Shown one piece after another: positions 17,660 through 26,874 of a stretch of 64,000 nt of DNA (within the stretch, counting starts at the first letter, position 1; every line of letters begins with the position of its first letter). The notes below the pieces were generated by a model. The model had not been told where the DNA came from and made no database searches. It saw only the letters and a list, made by a program, of their open reading frames with translations. The DNA comes from Sulfitobacter litoralis (lineage in GTDB: Bacteria; Pseudomonadota; Alphaproteobacteria; Rhodobacterales; Rhodobacteraceae): NCBI RefSeq assembly GCF_900103185.1, contig NZ_FNJD01000011.1:1-64000 (forward strand), written 5' to 3'. Both the position numbers and the translations under genes were made by a program.

Positions 17660-18762
17660 TTTATCACCATCAGCTCTTTGGGGAAGTTGGTCAGCGTTTC
17701 ATAGCCGTCGTCGGTAATCAGCACGTCATCCTCGATGCGCACGCCGAAATTTCCGATCTCGTAGAGGCCGGGTTCATTGGTGTAAACCGTTCCGGCGGGT
17801 AAAGTCATGTGGTTGCCCCGCATGATATAGGGGGCCTCGTGGACTTCGCGACCAAGTCCGTGGCCGGTCTTGGTACGGATACGGTCCCCATAGGGCGATG
17901 CTTCCAGCACAGAAATCACGGCGTCATCGATCTCATGCGCAGTCACCCCCGCACGGGTCACGGCAAGGCCGGCCATATTGGCGCGCAGCACGGTGTCATA
18001 GACATCGCGACCCTCGTCGGTCACGTGATCCAGAAAAACGGTGCGGGTAATGTCGGCGGCAAAGCCGTTCTTGCGCGCGCCGAAATCCAGCAGCAGCGCG
18101 TCGCCTGCCTTGACCGCGTAATCTTCGCGGGCGTGGGCATGGGGCCGGGCCGAGCCATCTGCGGCGGCCACGATGGGACCAAAGGACAGGTCATCCGCCC
18201 CTTCGGCAAACAGCGCCTGTACCAGCGTCTGTTCAATCTGCTTTTCGCTCTGGCCCAGCTTGACGCTGTCCAGCGTCCGCTGCAGGGCGCGTTCGGAAAT
18301 CGCGATGGCCTCGCGCAGGGCAGAAATATCTTCAGGGGTTTTGATCATCCGCAGTGCCGAGATTTCGCGCTCTGCATCGGTGATGATCAGATCGGGTTGC
18401 GCGTCTTTGAACGCATGGTGCACGAACACGCGCATCACCTGCCCCTCAACCGCCAGCGACGTGATGCCCAAATGCTGCGTAAGCGCGGCAAAGGCATCGG
18501 CATAGCCTGTCTGATCACGCCAATCGAATACCGCACCGTCAAATCCGACTGTATCCCAGCTGCCCAGTTCAAGGTTCGGCAACAGCACAGCCGCGGGTTT
18601 ATCCGCAGGGATCACCAGAACAAAGGGGCGTTCGTGGCTCATAAAGCTTTGGCCAACGGCACGCGAAAAATTGGGCCCGGGCACCAGCGCCACGGCATCG
18701 ACGCCCAAATTGGCGGCCACAGCGGCATAGTCGGCAAGACGTTGGGAGAGATTTTCTGACAC
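17653..18762 (-). CDS. M24-family metallopeptidase (Xaa-Pro aminopeptidase-like)
   Basis: A 369-residue creatinase/prolidase fold protein. The C-terminal pita-bread domain has all five metal ligands: Asp in LLLDFGA, Asp in AADITRTVF, His in GHGLGREVHE, Glu in TNEPGLYE and Glu in VRIEDDVLIT. The N-terminal creatinase-like domain covers residues 1-140. No signal peptide, so it is cytoplasmic. Placed between dppA and dppB in a tight operon, it probably cleaves the imported peptides. The family also includes creatinase and ectoine hydrolase, so a non-peptide amide substrate remains possible. Confidence 0.85.
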   Translation of the reverse strand: MSENLSQRLADYAAVAANLGVDAVALVPGPNFSRAVGQSFMSHERPFVLVIPADKPAAVLLPNLELGSWDTVGFDGAVFDWRDQTGYADAFAALTQHLGITSLAVEGQVMRVFVHHAFKDAQPDLIITDAEREISALRMIKTPEDISALREAIAISERALQRTLDSVKLGQSEKQIEQTLVQALFAEGADDLSFGPIVAAADGSARPHAHAREDYAVKAGDALLLDFGARKNGFAADITRTVFLDHVTDEGRDVYDTVLRANMAGLAVTRAGVTAHEIDDAVISVLEASPYGDRIRTKTGHGLGREVHEAPYIMRGNHMTLPAGTVYTNEPGLYEIGNFGVRIEDDVLITDDGYETLTNFPKELMVIKC

Positions 18763-18854
18763 GGGGGGTTGCGCCTTTCGTTAACGTGGCCGGGGCCTAG
18801 AATAGAGGAAGGGACGGCGCGATATGCACCGTCCCCATTGCTTTGTCATCGCTG

Positions 18855-20444
18855 TTATTGCGACAGACCAACCTGGTTGAAGATGTGGCCACCCAGCGGG
18901 TGCACAACATAGTTTTCAACTTCGGGGCGCATTGGCATGTAAACAACCGAATGCGCGATGGTTGCCCAAGGGGCTTGGTCTTTGAAGATTTCCTGCGCTT
19001 TTTCATACAGCGGCGCACGTTCTTCTTGTGTCGGCAGAACCTTGGCTTCCTGAACCAGGGCGTCGAATTCCTCGTTGCACCATTGTGCGCGGTTGGATTT
19101 CTCTACGCCGTCGCAGCCCAGCAGAACCGCGAGGAAGTTGTCGGGGTCACCGTTGTCACCTGTCCAACCCAGCAGAACGGCACCATCGCGGTCTTTCGCT
19201 TTGGAACGCTCAAGGTATTCACCCCATTCGTAAGAAACGATCTCTACGTCGACACCGACCTTAGAGAAATCTTCCTGCATCAGCTCCGCCATACGGCGGG
19301 CATTGGGGTTGTAGGGACGCTGAACCGGCATCGCCCAGATTTTCAGCGTCAGGTCGGATACCCCTTCGGCTTCCAGCGCGGCTTTCGCGGCTTCGGGATC
19401 GTATTTGTCATCCTCGATCGCGTCGTTGTAGGACCACATTGTTGGCGGCAGCGGGTTCTTGGCAATCTCGCCGGAGCCCTGGAAAACCACGTCGATGATC
19501 GCTTGCTTGTCGATCGCCATGTTCAACGCTTTGCGCACGTTGGCGTTGTCGAACGGAGGCATCTGCGTGTTGTACGCCAGATAGCCCACGTTCAGGCCCT
19601 CTTGCTCCATCACGACCACATCTTCGGCGTCTTTCATCGCCTGCACGTCCGCAGGGTTCGGATAGGCCATCACGTGGCATTCGCCCGCCTGAACCTTCTG
19701 GTAACGCACGCTTGCGTCAGGTGTGATCGCAAAGATCAACGCTTCGACTTTCGCCGGGTCACCCCAGTATGCGTCGTTGCGCACGTAACGGATCACGGCG
19801 TCTTTCTGGTAGGCTTGGAAGGTGAACGGACCGGTGCCGATGGGCGCCTGGTTCAGCATTTCCGGCGTGCCGGCTTCCAGCATCGCGTCAGCATATTCCT
19901 TGGACACGATCGACGCGAAATCCATCGCCATGTTTGCGATGATTGGCGCTTCGGCACGGGTCAGGTTGAACTGAACGGTATAATCGTCAACCTTTTCAAT
20001 GCTTTCGATCAGATCTGGCATCGACATCGCACCGTAGTATTCCCACGTGCCGCCCGATACTTTGTTGTAAGGGTTTTCGGCGTTGCCCTGACGGTCAAAG
20101 CTAAAGATCACGTCATCGGCGTTAAAATCACGCGTGGGCGTGAATTGCGCGTTGCTGTGAAACTTGACGCCCTTGCGCAGCTTGAACGTGACGGTTTTGC
20201 CGTCTTCGGACACGTCCCAGCTTTCGGCCAGCGCGGGAATGGTTTCGGTTGTGCCGACCTTGAATTCCGCCAAGCGGTTGTAGACCGGGTGGCTGGACGC
20301 GTCAAAGGTCGTGCCCGATGTGTACAGGGCCGGGTCAAAGCCTTCGGGCGACCCTTCCGAGCAATAGACCAGCGACTGCGCCTGCGCCGCAACGCCAAGC
20401 GTGCTCAGCAGCAGGCCAGTGGCCATGATTTTCTTGAAAGACAT
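18855..20444 (-). CDS. dppA: Periplasmic dipeptide/oligopeptide-binding protein
   Basis: A 529-residue class C (DppA/OppA) binding protein. The start at 20444 is supported by AGGAG and gives a signal peptide cleaved near AAQAQS. The mature N-terminus LVYCSEGSPEGFDPALYTSG is typical of DppA. FKLRKGVKFH, NMAIDKQAI and VGVDVEIVSYEWGEY are further family segments. It is the first gene of the operon, ahead of the M24 peptidase. Confidence 0.93.
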   Translation of the reverse strand: MSFKKIMATGLLLSTLGVAAQAQSLVYCSEGSPEGFDPALYTSGTTFDASSHPVYNRLAEFKVGTTETIPALAESWDVSEDGKTVTFKLRKGVKFHSNAQFTPTRDFNADDVIFSFDRQGNAENPYNKVSGGTWEYYGAMSMPDLIESIEKVDDYTVQFNLTRAEAPIIANMAMDFASIVSKEYADAMLEAGTPEMLNQAPIGTGPFTFQAYQKDAVIRYVRNDAYWGDPAKVEALIFAITPDASVRYQKVQAGECHVMAYPNPADVQAMKDAEDVVVMEQEGLNVGYLAYNTQMPPFDNANVRKALNMAIDKQAIIDVVFQGSGEIAKNPLPPTMWSYNDAIEDDKYDPEAAKAALEAEGVSDLTLKIWAMPVQRPYNPNARRMAELMQEDFSKVGVDVEIVSYEWGEYLERSKAKDRDGAVLLGWTGDNGDPDNFLAVLLGCDGVEKSNRAQWCNEEFDALVQEAKVLPTQEERAPLYEKAQEIFKDQAPWATIAHSVVYMPMRPEVENYVVHPLGGHIFNQVGLSQ

Positions 20445-20514
20445 TCGATTTACTCTCCTGGTTGGTAAAGTGGTATGTCCCCACGGCCTCTTTGGGCCGA
20501 TGAGGGCGATAGGG

Positions 20515-21165
20515 TTAACGCCTGAGGGGTAACATTTCGCGCCGGCTTTCCACCGGCGCGGCCTCATTCTGTCCGATTTCCCCGGACTTATCGTATTTCA
20601 TCCGACCGACCCATAATATGCGGGCCTGCCGATCTGTCTTGTTGGACCAGCAATGGGGCGTGGTACCCAGATAATGCAGGCTGTCGCCCGCCGTCATCAG
20701 ATACTCCCGTTCGCCAACCATCTGCGAGATCTCTCCCTCAAGGATATAGATGATCTCTTCGCCTACATGGGTCACTGTTTCGGACTCGTAGCCGGGCGGG
20801 ACATTCATCACATAGGATGTCATCTCGTGACCCGCGCGTTCAGCACCGATCTGTTCATATTCAATCGACGATCCTGCCACTGCAAAACGGGGCCGTCCGG
20901 CACCGCGGGTCAGACTGTCGACCGTACGCGGGGTGCGCACAAAGAAATCCGTATCTACCTCAAGCGCGGCGGCGATCTGGCTAAGCGTGCCAAGCGTCGG
21001 CGTCGCATTGGCACGTTCCACCTGGCTCAGATAGCCGACCGACACACCGGACGCGGCGGACAGCTGCTGCAATGTCATCGCCATACGGTGACGCTGCATC
21101 CGCATGCGATCGCCCAATCCATCCGGTGGCGAAAGCGTTGCCGCCTGTATCGCTGTTGTTGACAA
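20515..21165 (-). CDS. XRE-family regulator with C-terminal cupin domain
   Basis: An N-terminal helix-turn-helix (residues about 20-75 of the 216-residue form) contains LQQLSAASGVSVGYLSQVER. A cupin_2 barrel follows, with THVGEEIIYILEGE and the late PHCW histidine. Such proteins sense small amines or peptides and regulate the adjacent catabolic operon. The start is uncertain: TTG at 21165 with GGGGGA upstream is chosen, TTG at 21219 would add 18 residues. It sits 70 bases upstream of dppA on the same strand and is the natural candidate regulator of the dpp operon. Confidence 0.85.
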   Translation of the reverse strand: MSTTAIQAATLSPPDGLGDRMRMQRHRMAMTLQQLSAASGVSVGYLSQVERANATPTLGTLSQIAAALEVDTDFFVRTPRTVDSLTRGAGRPRFAVAGSSIEYEQIGAERAGHEMTSYVMNVPPGYESETVTHVGEEIIYILEGEISQMVGEREYLMTAGDSLHYLGTTPHCWSNKTDRQARILWVGRMKYDKSGEIGQNEAAPVESRREMLPLRR

Positions 21166-21233
21166 ATAATCCCCCGAAAGCACGCTTTGGCGTATCTTGG
21201 CGCACAGACTGTCGCGCAACTTTGTTTACGTCA

Positions 21234-21250
21234 ACAATAAAAATTATTGT
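21234..21250. promoter_or_regulatory. AT-rich palindrome upstream of the XRE-cupin gene
   Basis: ACAATAA and TTATTGT form a perfect 7-bp inverted repeat around AAA, 69 bases before the chosen start. It could be an autoregulatory operator. No second copy was found before dppA, so the assignment is weak. Confidence 0.25.
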
Positions 21251-21469
21251 CAGAGTGAAAACACCTCTAGTTGCCGCGACGGCACTTTGCGTTGAACCCG
21301 ACACGGATCGCCCACCGTGGCACAGGACCGATTCTATTTATACGTGCACACGCCCCGCTTTCCGATAAACGCACATTTTTTAGGCAAACGCTAGAAAAAA
21401 CGACACGGACCGCGCCATCAGCCCGCTTGCGCCGTTGCAACAATCAGCCCCACGACACACGCTAAACAG

Positions 21470-22276
21470 ATGACTATGCCCCCACCTCTGCTGGTGTTTA
21501 CCGACCTTGATGGCACGTTGCTGTCGCATACCTCCTATCGCTGGGACGCGGCCACACAGGCGCTGGATATACTGCGCGATATCGGTGCGGCGCTGGTGAT
21601 CGCCAGCTCCAAATCTGCCCCGGAGATCATAGAGATTCGCGCCCAATTGGGCTGGACCAATTGCCCCGCGATCATTGAAAACGGCGCAGGCATTCTGCCC
21701 CCCGAGAGCACCGACACACCCAAAACGGAGACCTATGTCCGGCTGCGCCGCGCACTGGACAGCTTGCCCGCCAACCTGCGTGACCCGTTCTGCGGGTTCG
21801 GTGATATGACGGTGGCGCAGATCGCGCAGATCACGGGCCTGTCGCACAGCGGTGCCGCTAACGCGGCGGAGCGGGCCTTTTCTGAACCTGGCATCTGGTC
21901 CGGCAGCGCCCAACTGCGCGCCGCATTTATCGACGCCTTGCACGACCACGACATCCATGCCCGCGAAGGCGGCAGATTTCTCACACTCTCCTACGGGCGC
22001 ACCAAGGCCGACCAGATGGCCGCGCTGACCGATGCCTTTGCGCCGCGCCATACGCTCGCGCTTGGCGATGCCCCCAACGACATAGAGATGCTGCAAGCGG
22101 CAGATTTCGGCGTCATCGTTGCCAACCCTCACCGTGACCCCCTGCCCCCGATGCCCGGCGAAGACACGGGCCGGATCACCCGTACCGCCCTTGCCGGCCC
22201 CGCTGGGTGGAACACCGCCGTGCTTGATATGATCGCGCGTCTGAATCTGAACGAAGGAGCGACAAAGCATGGCTGA
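21470..22276 (+). CDS. HAD-IIB phosphatase, glucosyl/mannosyl-3-phosphoglycerate phosphatase type
   Basis: A 268-residue HAD phosphatase with the nucleophile motif FTDLDGTLL (Asp12, Asp14), a C2-type cap, and the metal motif LALGDAPNDIEML near residue 200. IENGAGIL is typical of the mannosyl-3-phosphoglycerate phosphatase family. It overlaps the downstream glycosyl-3-phosphoglycerate synthase by eight bases, so it should dephosphorylate that product to glucosylglycerate (or mannosylglycerate), a compatible solute. Confidence 0.85.
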   Translation: MTMPPPLLVFTDLDGTLLSHTSYRWDAATQALDILRDIGAALVIASSKSAPEIIEIRAQLGWTNCPAIIENGAGILPPESTDTPKTETYVRLRRALDSLPANLRDPFCGFGDMTVAQIAQITGLSHSGAANAAERAFSEPGIWSGSAQLRAAFIDALHDHDIHAREGGRFLTLSYGRTKADQMAALTDAFAPRHTLALGDAPNDIEMLQAADFGVIVANPHRDPLPPMPGEDTGRITRTALAGPAGWNTAVLDMIARLNLNEGATKHG

Positions 22277-23489
22277 TTTTCATCAAAACGGAAATATCGC
22301 GACGTTGCACAATCTGCGCACCCGCTCTCAGGCCGAGATGACCTACGAGCTTGAAACATTCGCGCAGACCCGCAAAATGACGCTGATCCTGCCGTGCCTC
22401 TATTCCGAGCTACGAACCGAAGCGATGCCCCGCATTCTGGATGAACTTTCCAAGGTCACCTATCTGCACCGTATCATCATCGGTCTGGACCGCGCCGACG
22501 AGGCACAGTTCCGCCACGCCAAAGAGTTTTTCAAAGGCTTAAACCAGAACCATATTGTGATTTGGAACGACAGCCCGCGCATGCAAGCGCTTGAGGCTCA
22601 GCTCCAAGATATGGGGCTCGCCCCCGCCGAGAAGGGCAAAGGCAAAAATGTCTGGTCCTCTCTCGGGTATCTGATCGCTTGTCAGGACAGCGCCGTGATG
22701 GCGATCCACGATTGCGATATTGTCACCTATACCAACGACCTGCTGGCCCGCCTGATCTATCCGGTCGCCAATGCGAATTTCCCCTATCAGGTCGCCAAAG
22801 GCTATTACGCGCGGGTGGGCAGCGACAAGCTGAACGGGCGGGTCACGCGGCTGCTGGTTAGCCCGCTGCTCATAGCGTTGAAAAAGGTCGTGGGGGATCG
22901 TGACTATATCGATTACCTGCGCGCCTTCCGCTATCCGCTGTCGGGCGAATTTGCCATGCGTACCAATATCCTGCCCGACCTTCGCATTCCATCCGACTGG
23001 GGGCTAGAGATTGGCGTGCTGTCAGAGGCATGGCGCAACCTCGCGCCGAAATCCGTCTGCCAAGTCGAAATCGCCGACGACTATGACCACAAGCACCAAG
23101 ATCTAAGCGAGGCCGACGCCGATGCGGGGCTGAACCGCATGTCCACCGACATCTGCAAGGCGATTTTTCGCAAGCTGGCGGCAGACGGCACGGTGTTCAC
23201 ACCCAATGTCTTTCGCACGCTCAAGGCGACCTACTACCGCTGTGCGCTGGATCTGCTGGATGCCTATTACAACGACGCCAAAATGAACGGGCTCAGCATC
23301 GACCGCCACAAGGAAGAGCGCGCGATCGAGCTCTTTACCGAGAATATCATGCGGGCGGGACACTTCTTTCTCGATAACCCGCACGAGACCCCCTTTATCC
23401 CCACCTGGAACCGCGTTCATTCCGCCGCGCCTGAATTTCTCGCCAAACTACGCGAGGCCGCGGCAGCGGATGACGCCGAATACAACTAG
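22269..23489 (+). CDS. gpgS: Glucosyl-3-phosphoglycerate synthase (GT81-like)
   Basis: A 406-residue cytoplasmic GT-A glycosyltransferase. It has LILPCLYSEL at the nucleotide-binding strand, the metal-binding DxD equivalent AIHDCDIVTY near residue 145, and the acceptor region AFRYPLSGEFAMR and SDWGLEIGVL, all characteristic of glucosyl-3-phosphoglycerate synthases. It transfers glucose from an NDP-sugar to 3-phosphoglycerate. It is coupled to the upstream phosphatase gene and converges on a putative glucosylglycerate phosphorylase gene. Confidence 0.85.
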   Translation: MADFHQNGNIATLHNLRTRSQAEMTYELETFAQTRKMTLILPCLYSELRTEAMPRILDELSKVTYLHRIIIGLDRADEAQFRHAKEFFKGLNQNHIVIWNDSPRMQALEAQLQDMGLAPAEKGKGKNVWSSLGYLIACQDSAVMAIHDCDIVTYTNDLLARLIYPVANANFPYQVAKGYYARVGSDKLNGRVTRLLVSPLLIALKKVVGDRDYIDYLRAFRYPLSGEFAMRTNILPDLRIPSDWGLEIGVLSEAWRNLAPKSVCQVEIADDYDHKHQDLSEADADAGLNRMSTDICKAIFRKLAADGTVFTPNVFRTLKATYYRCALDLLDAYYNDAKMNGLSIDRHKEERAIELFTENIMRAGHFFLDNPHETPFIPTWNRVHSAAPEFLAKLREAAAADDAEYN

Positions 23490-23513
23490 CTGAGGGCCGC
23501 GCAGGCGGCGGGG

Positions 23514-25262
23514 TCAGAACCGGTTGGTGATCCACATGCATTGATAGGGGGCCAGCGTGATGTGATCCGCGCTGGCGTCGATCAAATCATCGCTGATCAG
23601 GTCCAGCCACGGTTGATCCTCGATCAGGTTCAGCGCCGCCGCCGAAATCGCGACAGAGGCGTCGCTGACGTTGTGCAGCGCAAAGATCGACTGTTTGCGG
23701 TCCAGACTTTGCCGCCACACGCCGAACACACGGTCATCTTGCAGGTTCACGGTGAATTGCGTCGCATTGGGGTGAAATGCCTTTTGTTTCTGCCGCACCT
23801 TTAGCCGCGCCGACAGATCGCCCAATACCTGCGACTGCGCGCTGGATGCATCGGCCAGCCGGTCGCGCAAGCTCGGATAATCCCATCGGTGTCGGTTGAT
23901 CGCGCGGCTCATCCCGCGATGTTCGACCTGCGCGTGATCATTGGGTGTCGCCAGCATGGCGTGAATGTAGAAGGCGGGTATCCCCTCCAGCGACATGACG
24001 ATGGTCTGCGAACAGATGAACCGCGCATGATGATGGTCATCCTCGCCCTTAAAGGTCCGCGACAGCGCGTCGTAAAAGGTCGTGTTCAGCTCGTACGGGC
24101 TTTGCCCGCCGTCAGGCAGGCTGCGCATCGATACCAACCCGCCGACCTGTAACACCGTATCAATGACCTGTTGCTTTTCATCCTCGGGCAACAACCCTTC
24201 GGCGGGGCGCATGCCGATGCCGTCGTGACTGGCGGTAAAATTCAGATACGCGCAGCCCATCGGCGCGGGCGGCATGGTGCGCTGCCAGCGCCGCAGATGC
24301 GCCCCGTTTCCCGACATCATCGCATGCAAAATCAGCGGCGGCAGCGGGAAATTATAGATTGCATGCGCCTCGTCCCCCGCGCCGAAGTAGCTTAGGTTTT
24401 CGGCCTTGGGTACATTGGTTTCCGTCAGCAAAATGATCTTTTCGGGCGCATAATCACACAGCAACCGCATCAGCCGGACAATCGCATGGGTCTGCGGCAG
24501 ATGGATCGACGGCGTGCCGATCTGCTTCCATAGAAACGCCACCGCATCCAGCCGAATGATCTGCACGCCATTGTCCACATGCAGGCGAATGATCCGCAAA
24601 AACTCCAGCAGCACCTCGGGGTTGCGGAAATCGAGGTCGACCTGATCGTGGCTAAAGGTGCACCACACGTGACGCGGCCCATTGGGGGTCTCTACCTCTT
24701 GTAGCAGCGGCGTTGTGCGCGGGCGCACCACATCGCGCAGATCATCCTGCGGCGAGGCTTCGAAAAAGAACGTGTCAAAAGGGGACTGACCCTGACGGTA
24801 CGCATTGAACCAATTACCCTGACTTGAGACGTGGTTCAGCACCAGATCCGACATCAGAGTAAAATCGGCGGCGATGCGATTAATATCAGGCCAGTCACCC
24901 AGCTGTGGGTTCACCGCGCGGAAATCGGACACCGCAAAGCCGTCGTCAGACGTATAGGGAAAGAACGGCAGAATATGCACGCTATTCAAAATTCCGCGTA
25001 GATATCGGTGCAGGAAATCGTTCAGTAGATCCAGCGGTTTATGCGCACCATCCACAATCGAATTGCCGTATGTAATCAACAGCGCATCCTGTTCCGACCA
25101 CAGCGTATTGCCCGCCACACGGCCCCTCTTGCGCCGGGTTGTGTCCTCGGGCCAAAAGGCGTCCAATACCATGCTGGCCAAAATGTCGACATCCAGTTCG
25201 GGGTAGATTTCGCCCAGCAATGCACGAAGCCGATAGCCGAGAGAACGCGCGCTGTCCGTCAT
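23514..25262 (-). CDS. GH13_18 glycoside phosphorylase, probable glucosylglycerate phosphorylase
   Basis: A 582-residue alpha-amylase-superfamily enzyme of the sucrose-phosphorylase group. The nucleophile Asp239 lies in IIRLDAVAFLWK, the acid/base Glu281 in LLTETNVP, and the stabilising Asp347 in TASHDGIG. LPFFPYTSDDGFAVSDF is the typical first conserved region. Members of this group phosphorolyse sucrose, sucrose-6-phosphate or glucosylglycerate. The convergent neighbourhood with a glucosylglycerate synthase and phosphatase, 24 bases away, favours glucosylglycerate as the substrate. Confidence 0.8.
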   Translation of the reverse strand: MTDSARSLGYRLRALLGEIYPELDVDILASMVLDAFWPEDTTRRKRGRVAGNTLWSEQDALLITYGNSIVDGAHKPLDLLNDFLHRYLRGILNSVHILPFFPYTSDDGFAVSDFRAVNPQLGDWPDINRIAADFTLMSDLVLNHVSSQGNWFNAYRQGQSPFDTFFFEASPQDDLRDVVRPRTTPLLQEVETPNGPRHVWCTFSHDQVDLDFRNPEVLLEFLRIIRLHVDNGVQIIRLDAVAFLWKQIGTPSIHLPQTHAIVRLMRLLCDYAPEKIILLTETNVPKAENLSYFGAGDEAHAIYNFPLPPLILHAMMSGNGAHLRRWQRTMPPAPMGCAYLNFTASHDGIGMRPAEGLLPEDEKQQVIDTVLQVGGLVSMRSLPDGGQSPYELNTTFYDALSRTFKGEDDHHHARFICSQTIVMSLEGIPAFYIHAMLATPNDHAQVEHRGMSRAINRHRWDYPSLRDRLADASSAQSQVLGDLSARLKVRQKQKAFHPNATQFTVNLQDDRVFGVWRQSLDRKQSIFALHNVSDASVAISAAALNLIEDQPWLDLISDDLIDASADHITLAPYQCMWITNRF

Positions 25263-25872
25263 GATCTACTGCCTTGTATAAGTGCCATTTCCAAAACCCT
25301 AGCGCAGACAACTGCGCGCGACGAGCCAGCATGCCGCGGCCCCCGCCCTGAGGGCACTAAACCCAGAAGGTCAGGAAAACCCGTCTGATTAAGAGGCGCA
25401 ACGCCCAATCGACGGGCATTTGACGGACCCCGAGGGCGGGATCAGCCTGCAACGGGCCAGATAGTTCAGAACGGTCAGAGAATGCGGTCTGGTCCTCACA
25501 GCTTGCCCACTTGCTAATACAGCGCCTCGGGGAACGAAGATGATCGACAGGCAATTTTTTGCCCGCGACGTCAAAGCGGTTCGCCGCAAGATTGAAATCC
25601 CCTCTCGCCCAGCGCGACATTTGGTATTTTCAGTTTGGATTTCCGACTTAAAAGCGGCCCTAGCGGGTTAAGACACCTTTTGTCAGCGAGGGTAGCTTTG
25701 GCACTTTAGCCTTCTGGTCCCGCAATCTTCTATTCTGGGGATGCCTTCTATTCTGGGCCTGCGTCGCCCTATCTAGCTGATATATATCTCGCATGCTATT
25801 TTGCCGCGATAGCTCGCCCATCTCTTTCCTCTCCCCCTTCCACTAGGGTTTCGTTGCATTGTCGCTTTGCGC
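25263..25872. other. 610-base gap without a recognisable gene
   Basis: Short frames exist on the minus strand (for example 25357-25620), but they have no ribosome site or recognisable domain. A 13-base direct repeat CTTCTATTCTGGG lies at 25727 and 25745. The composition is more AT-rich than its neighbours, so a decayed mobile element is possible but not shown. Promoters for the phosphorylase gene should lie near its left edge. Confidence 0.35.
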
Positions 25873-26874
25873 TTAGATGTGCAGCGTATGTTGCGCACGG
25901 CCAGCGTGCTTGGAGCGGTAGAGCGCCGCATCAGCGTCCGACAAGACATCCTCCGCGACGGCATCCTGCCCCTTGTCGACCCAAATGCTGCCAATGCTGG
26001 CCGAAATCCTGCAGGCCGCACCGTCAAAATCAATTGGCCGCTCTAGCCGTGCTATGATCCGATTGCCAACCTCAGTGAGATGGGCACCGTCTGTGATACC
26101 GGGTAGAAGGACCGTAAATTCGTCACCGCCGACGCGGGCAATGGTATCGATCTCTCGGGTGGTGTCGATCATCACACGCGCGGCAGCCTGTAGCACATGA
26201 TCGCCCGCCGCATGCCCCATGCTGTCATTGACCACCTTAAAGTAATCAAGATCGATCTGCATCACCGCGAACCCCTTTTTCCCCGCAATAAGACGTGCAA
26301 GCACATGGTCCATCGCACGGCGGTTCTTGAGACCCGTCAGCGTGTCAGTAAAGGCCTGCTCTTCCGCGGCGATCTTGGCGACCTCTAGCTTCTGGTTCAA
26401 CGCACGCGAAGCCGCCATCGCCGCCGATTTCGCCTCTATGAGATATAGCATTTCAACCGCTAGATCCGTTGGCGCAAAATCTGCATTGCTTAGCCGATAC
26501 GCGCGTACCCCGTTCAGGATTGAGATCCCGAAGGACAGGTTGATGACGCAATCGTCTTCCGCGGTTTCTGCATCCTGCCCCCCACTGCGATCCGGCAGTG
26601 GGACCAATACCCCCTTCAATATCAATTCCGGCCTGTCACGTAGCGCTAAATGCAGCTTGCGCCCTGCCAAGGGGCGGATCTGCGCGATGCTGCAAGCCAT
26701 ATTGGGACGCCGTATGACGAACTGATCAAAGAAGTTTCTGCCAACCCATGTACCGCGATGGCACAGCTTCTGAACTGTGGGCCCCACATGACGAATACGT
26801 CCACAAGGCCGCACGATAAGATGCATCGGGCAAAGCATATCCAGCGCCGCCTCATAGGCAGCAGCGGTGATCAT
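25873..26874 (-). CDS. Diguanylate cyclase with N-terminal HNOBA domain
   Basis: A 333-residue protein. Residues about 12-160 match the heme-NO-binding-associated (HNOBA) domain, with VGRNFFDQFVIRRP. A short coiled coil follows (residues 145-175, EAKSAAMAASRALNQKLEVA), then a GGDEF domain with TDTLTGLKNRRA, the active site ARVGGDEFTVLLPG and an intact RxxD inhibitory site (REID). It overlaps the H-NOX gene by ATGA, so the pair should form a nitric-oxide (or oxygen) sensor that changes cyclic di-GMP production. Confidence 0.88.
   Translation of the reverse strand: MITAAAYEAALDMLCPMHLIVRPCGRIRHVGPTVQKLCHRGTWVGRNFFDQFVIRRPNMACSIAQIRPLAGRKLHLALRDRPELILKGVLVPLPDRSGGQDAETAEDDCVINLSFGISILNGVRAYRLSNADFAPTDLAVEMLYLIEAKSAAMAASRALNQKLEVAKIAAEEQAFTDTLTGLKNRRAMDHVLARLIAGKKGFAVMQIDLDYFKVVNDSMGHAAGDHVLQAAARVMIDTTREIDTIARVGGDEFTVLLPGITDGAHLTEVGNRIIARLERPIDFDGAACRISASIGSIWVDKGQDAVAEDVLSDADAALYRSKHAGRAQHTLHI

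Noticed and set aside
18843-20468. 541-codon plus-strand frame opposite dppA
   Set aside because: Shadow of dppA; its end points coincide with the gene and no family is recognisable.
21156-21237. Distant inverted copies TTGTTGAC and GTCAACAA around the XRE-cupin start
   Set aside because: They lie 66 bases apart and one copy is at the start of the gene; chance is a simpler explanation.
25727-25757. 13-base direct repeat CTTCTATTCTGGG as a possible mobile-element mark
   Set aside because: Only two copies 18 bases apart, no inverted ends or other element features.
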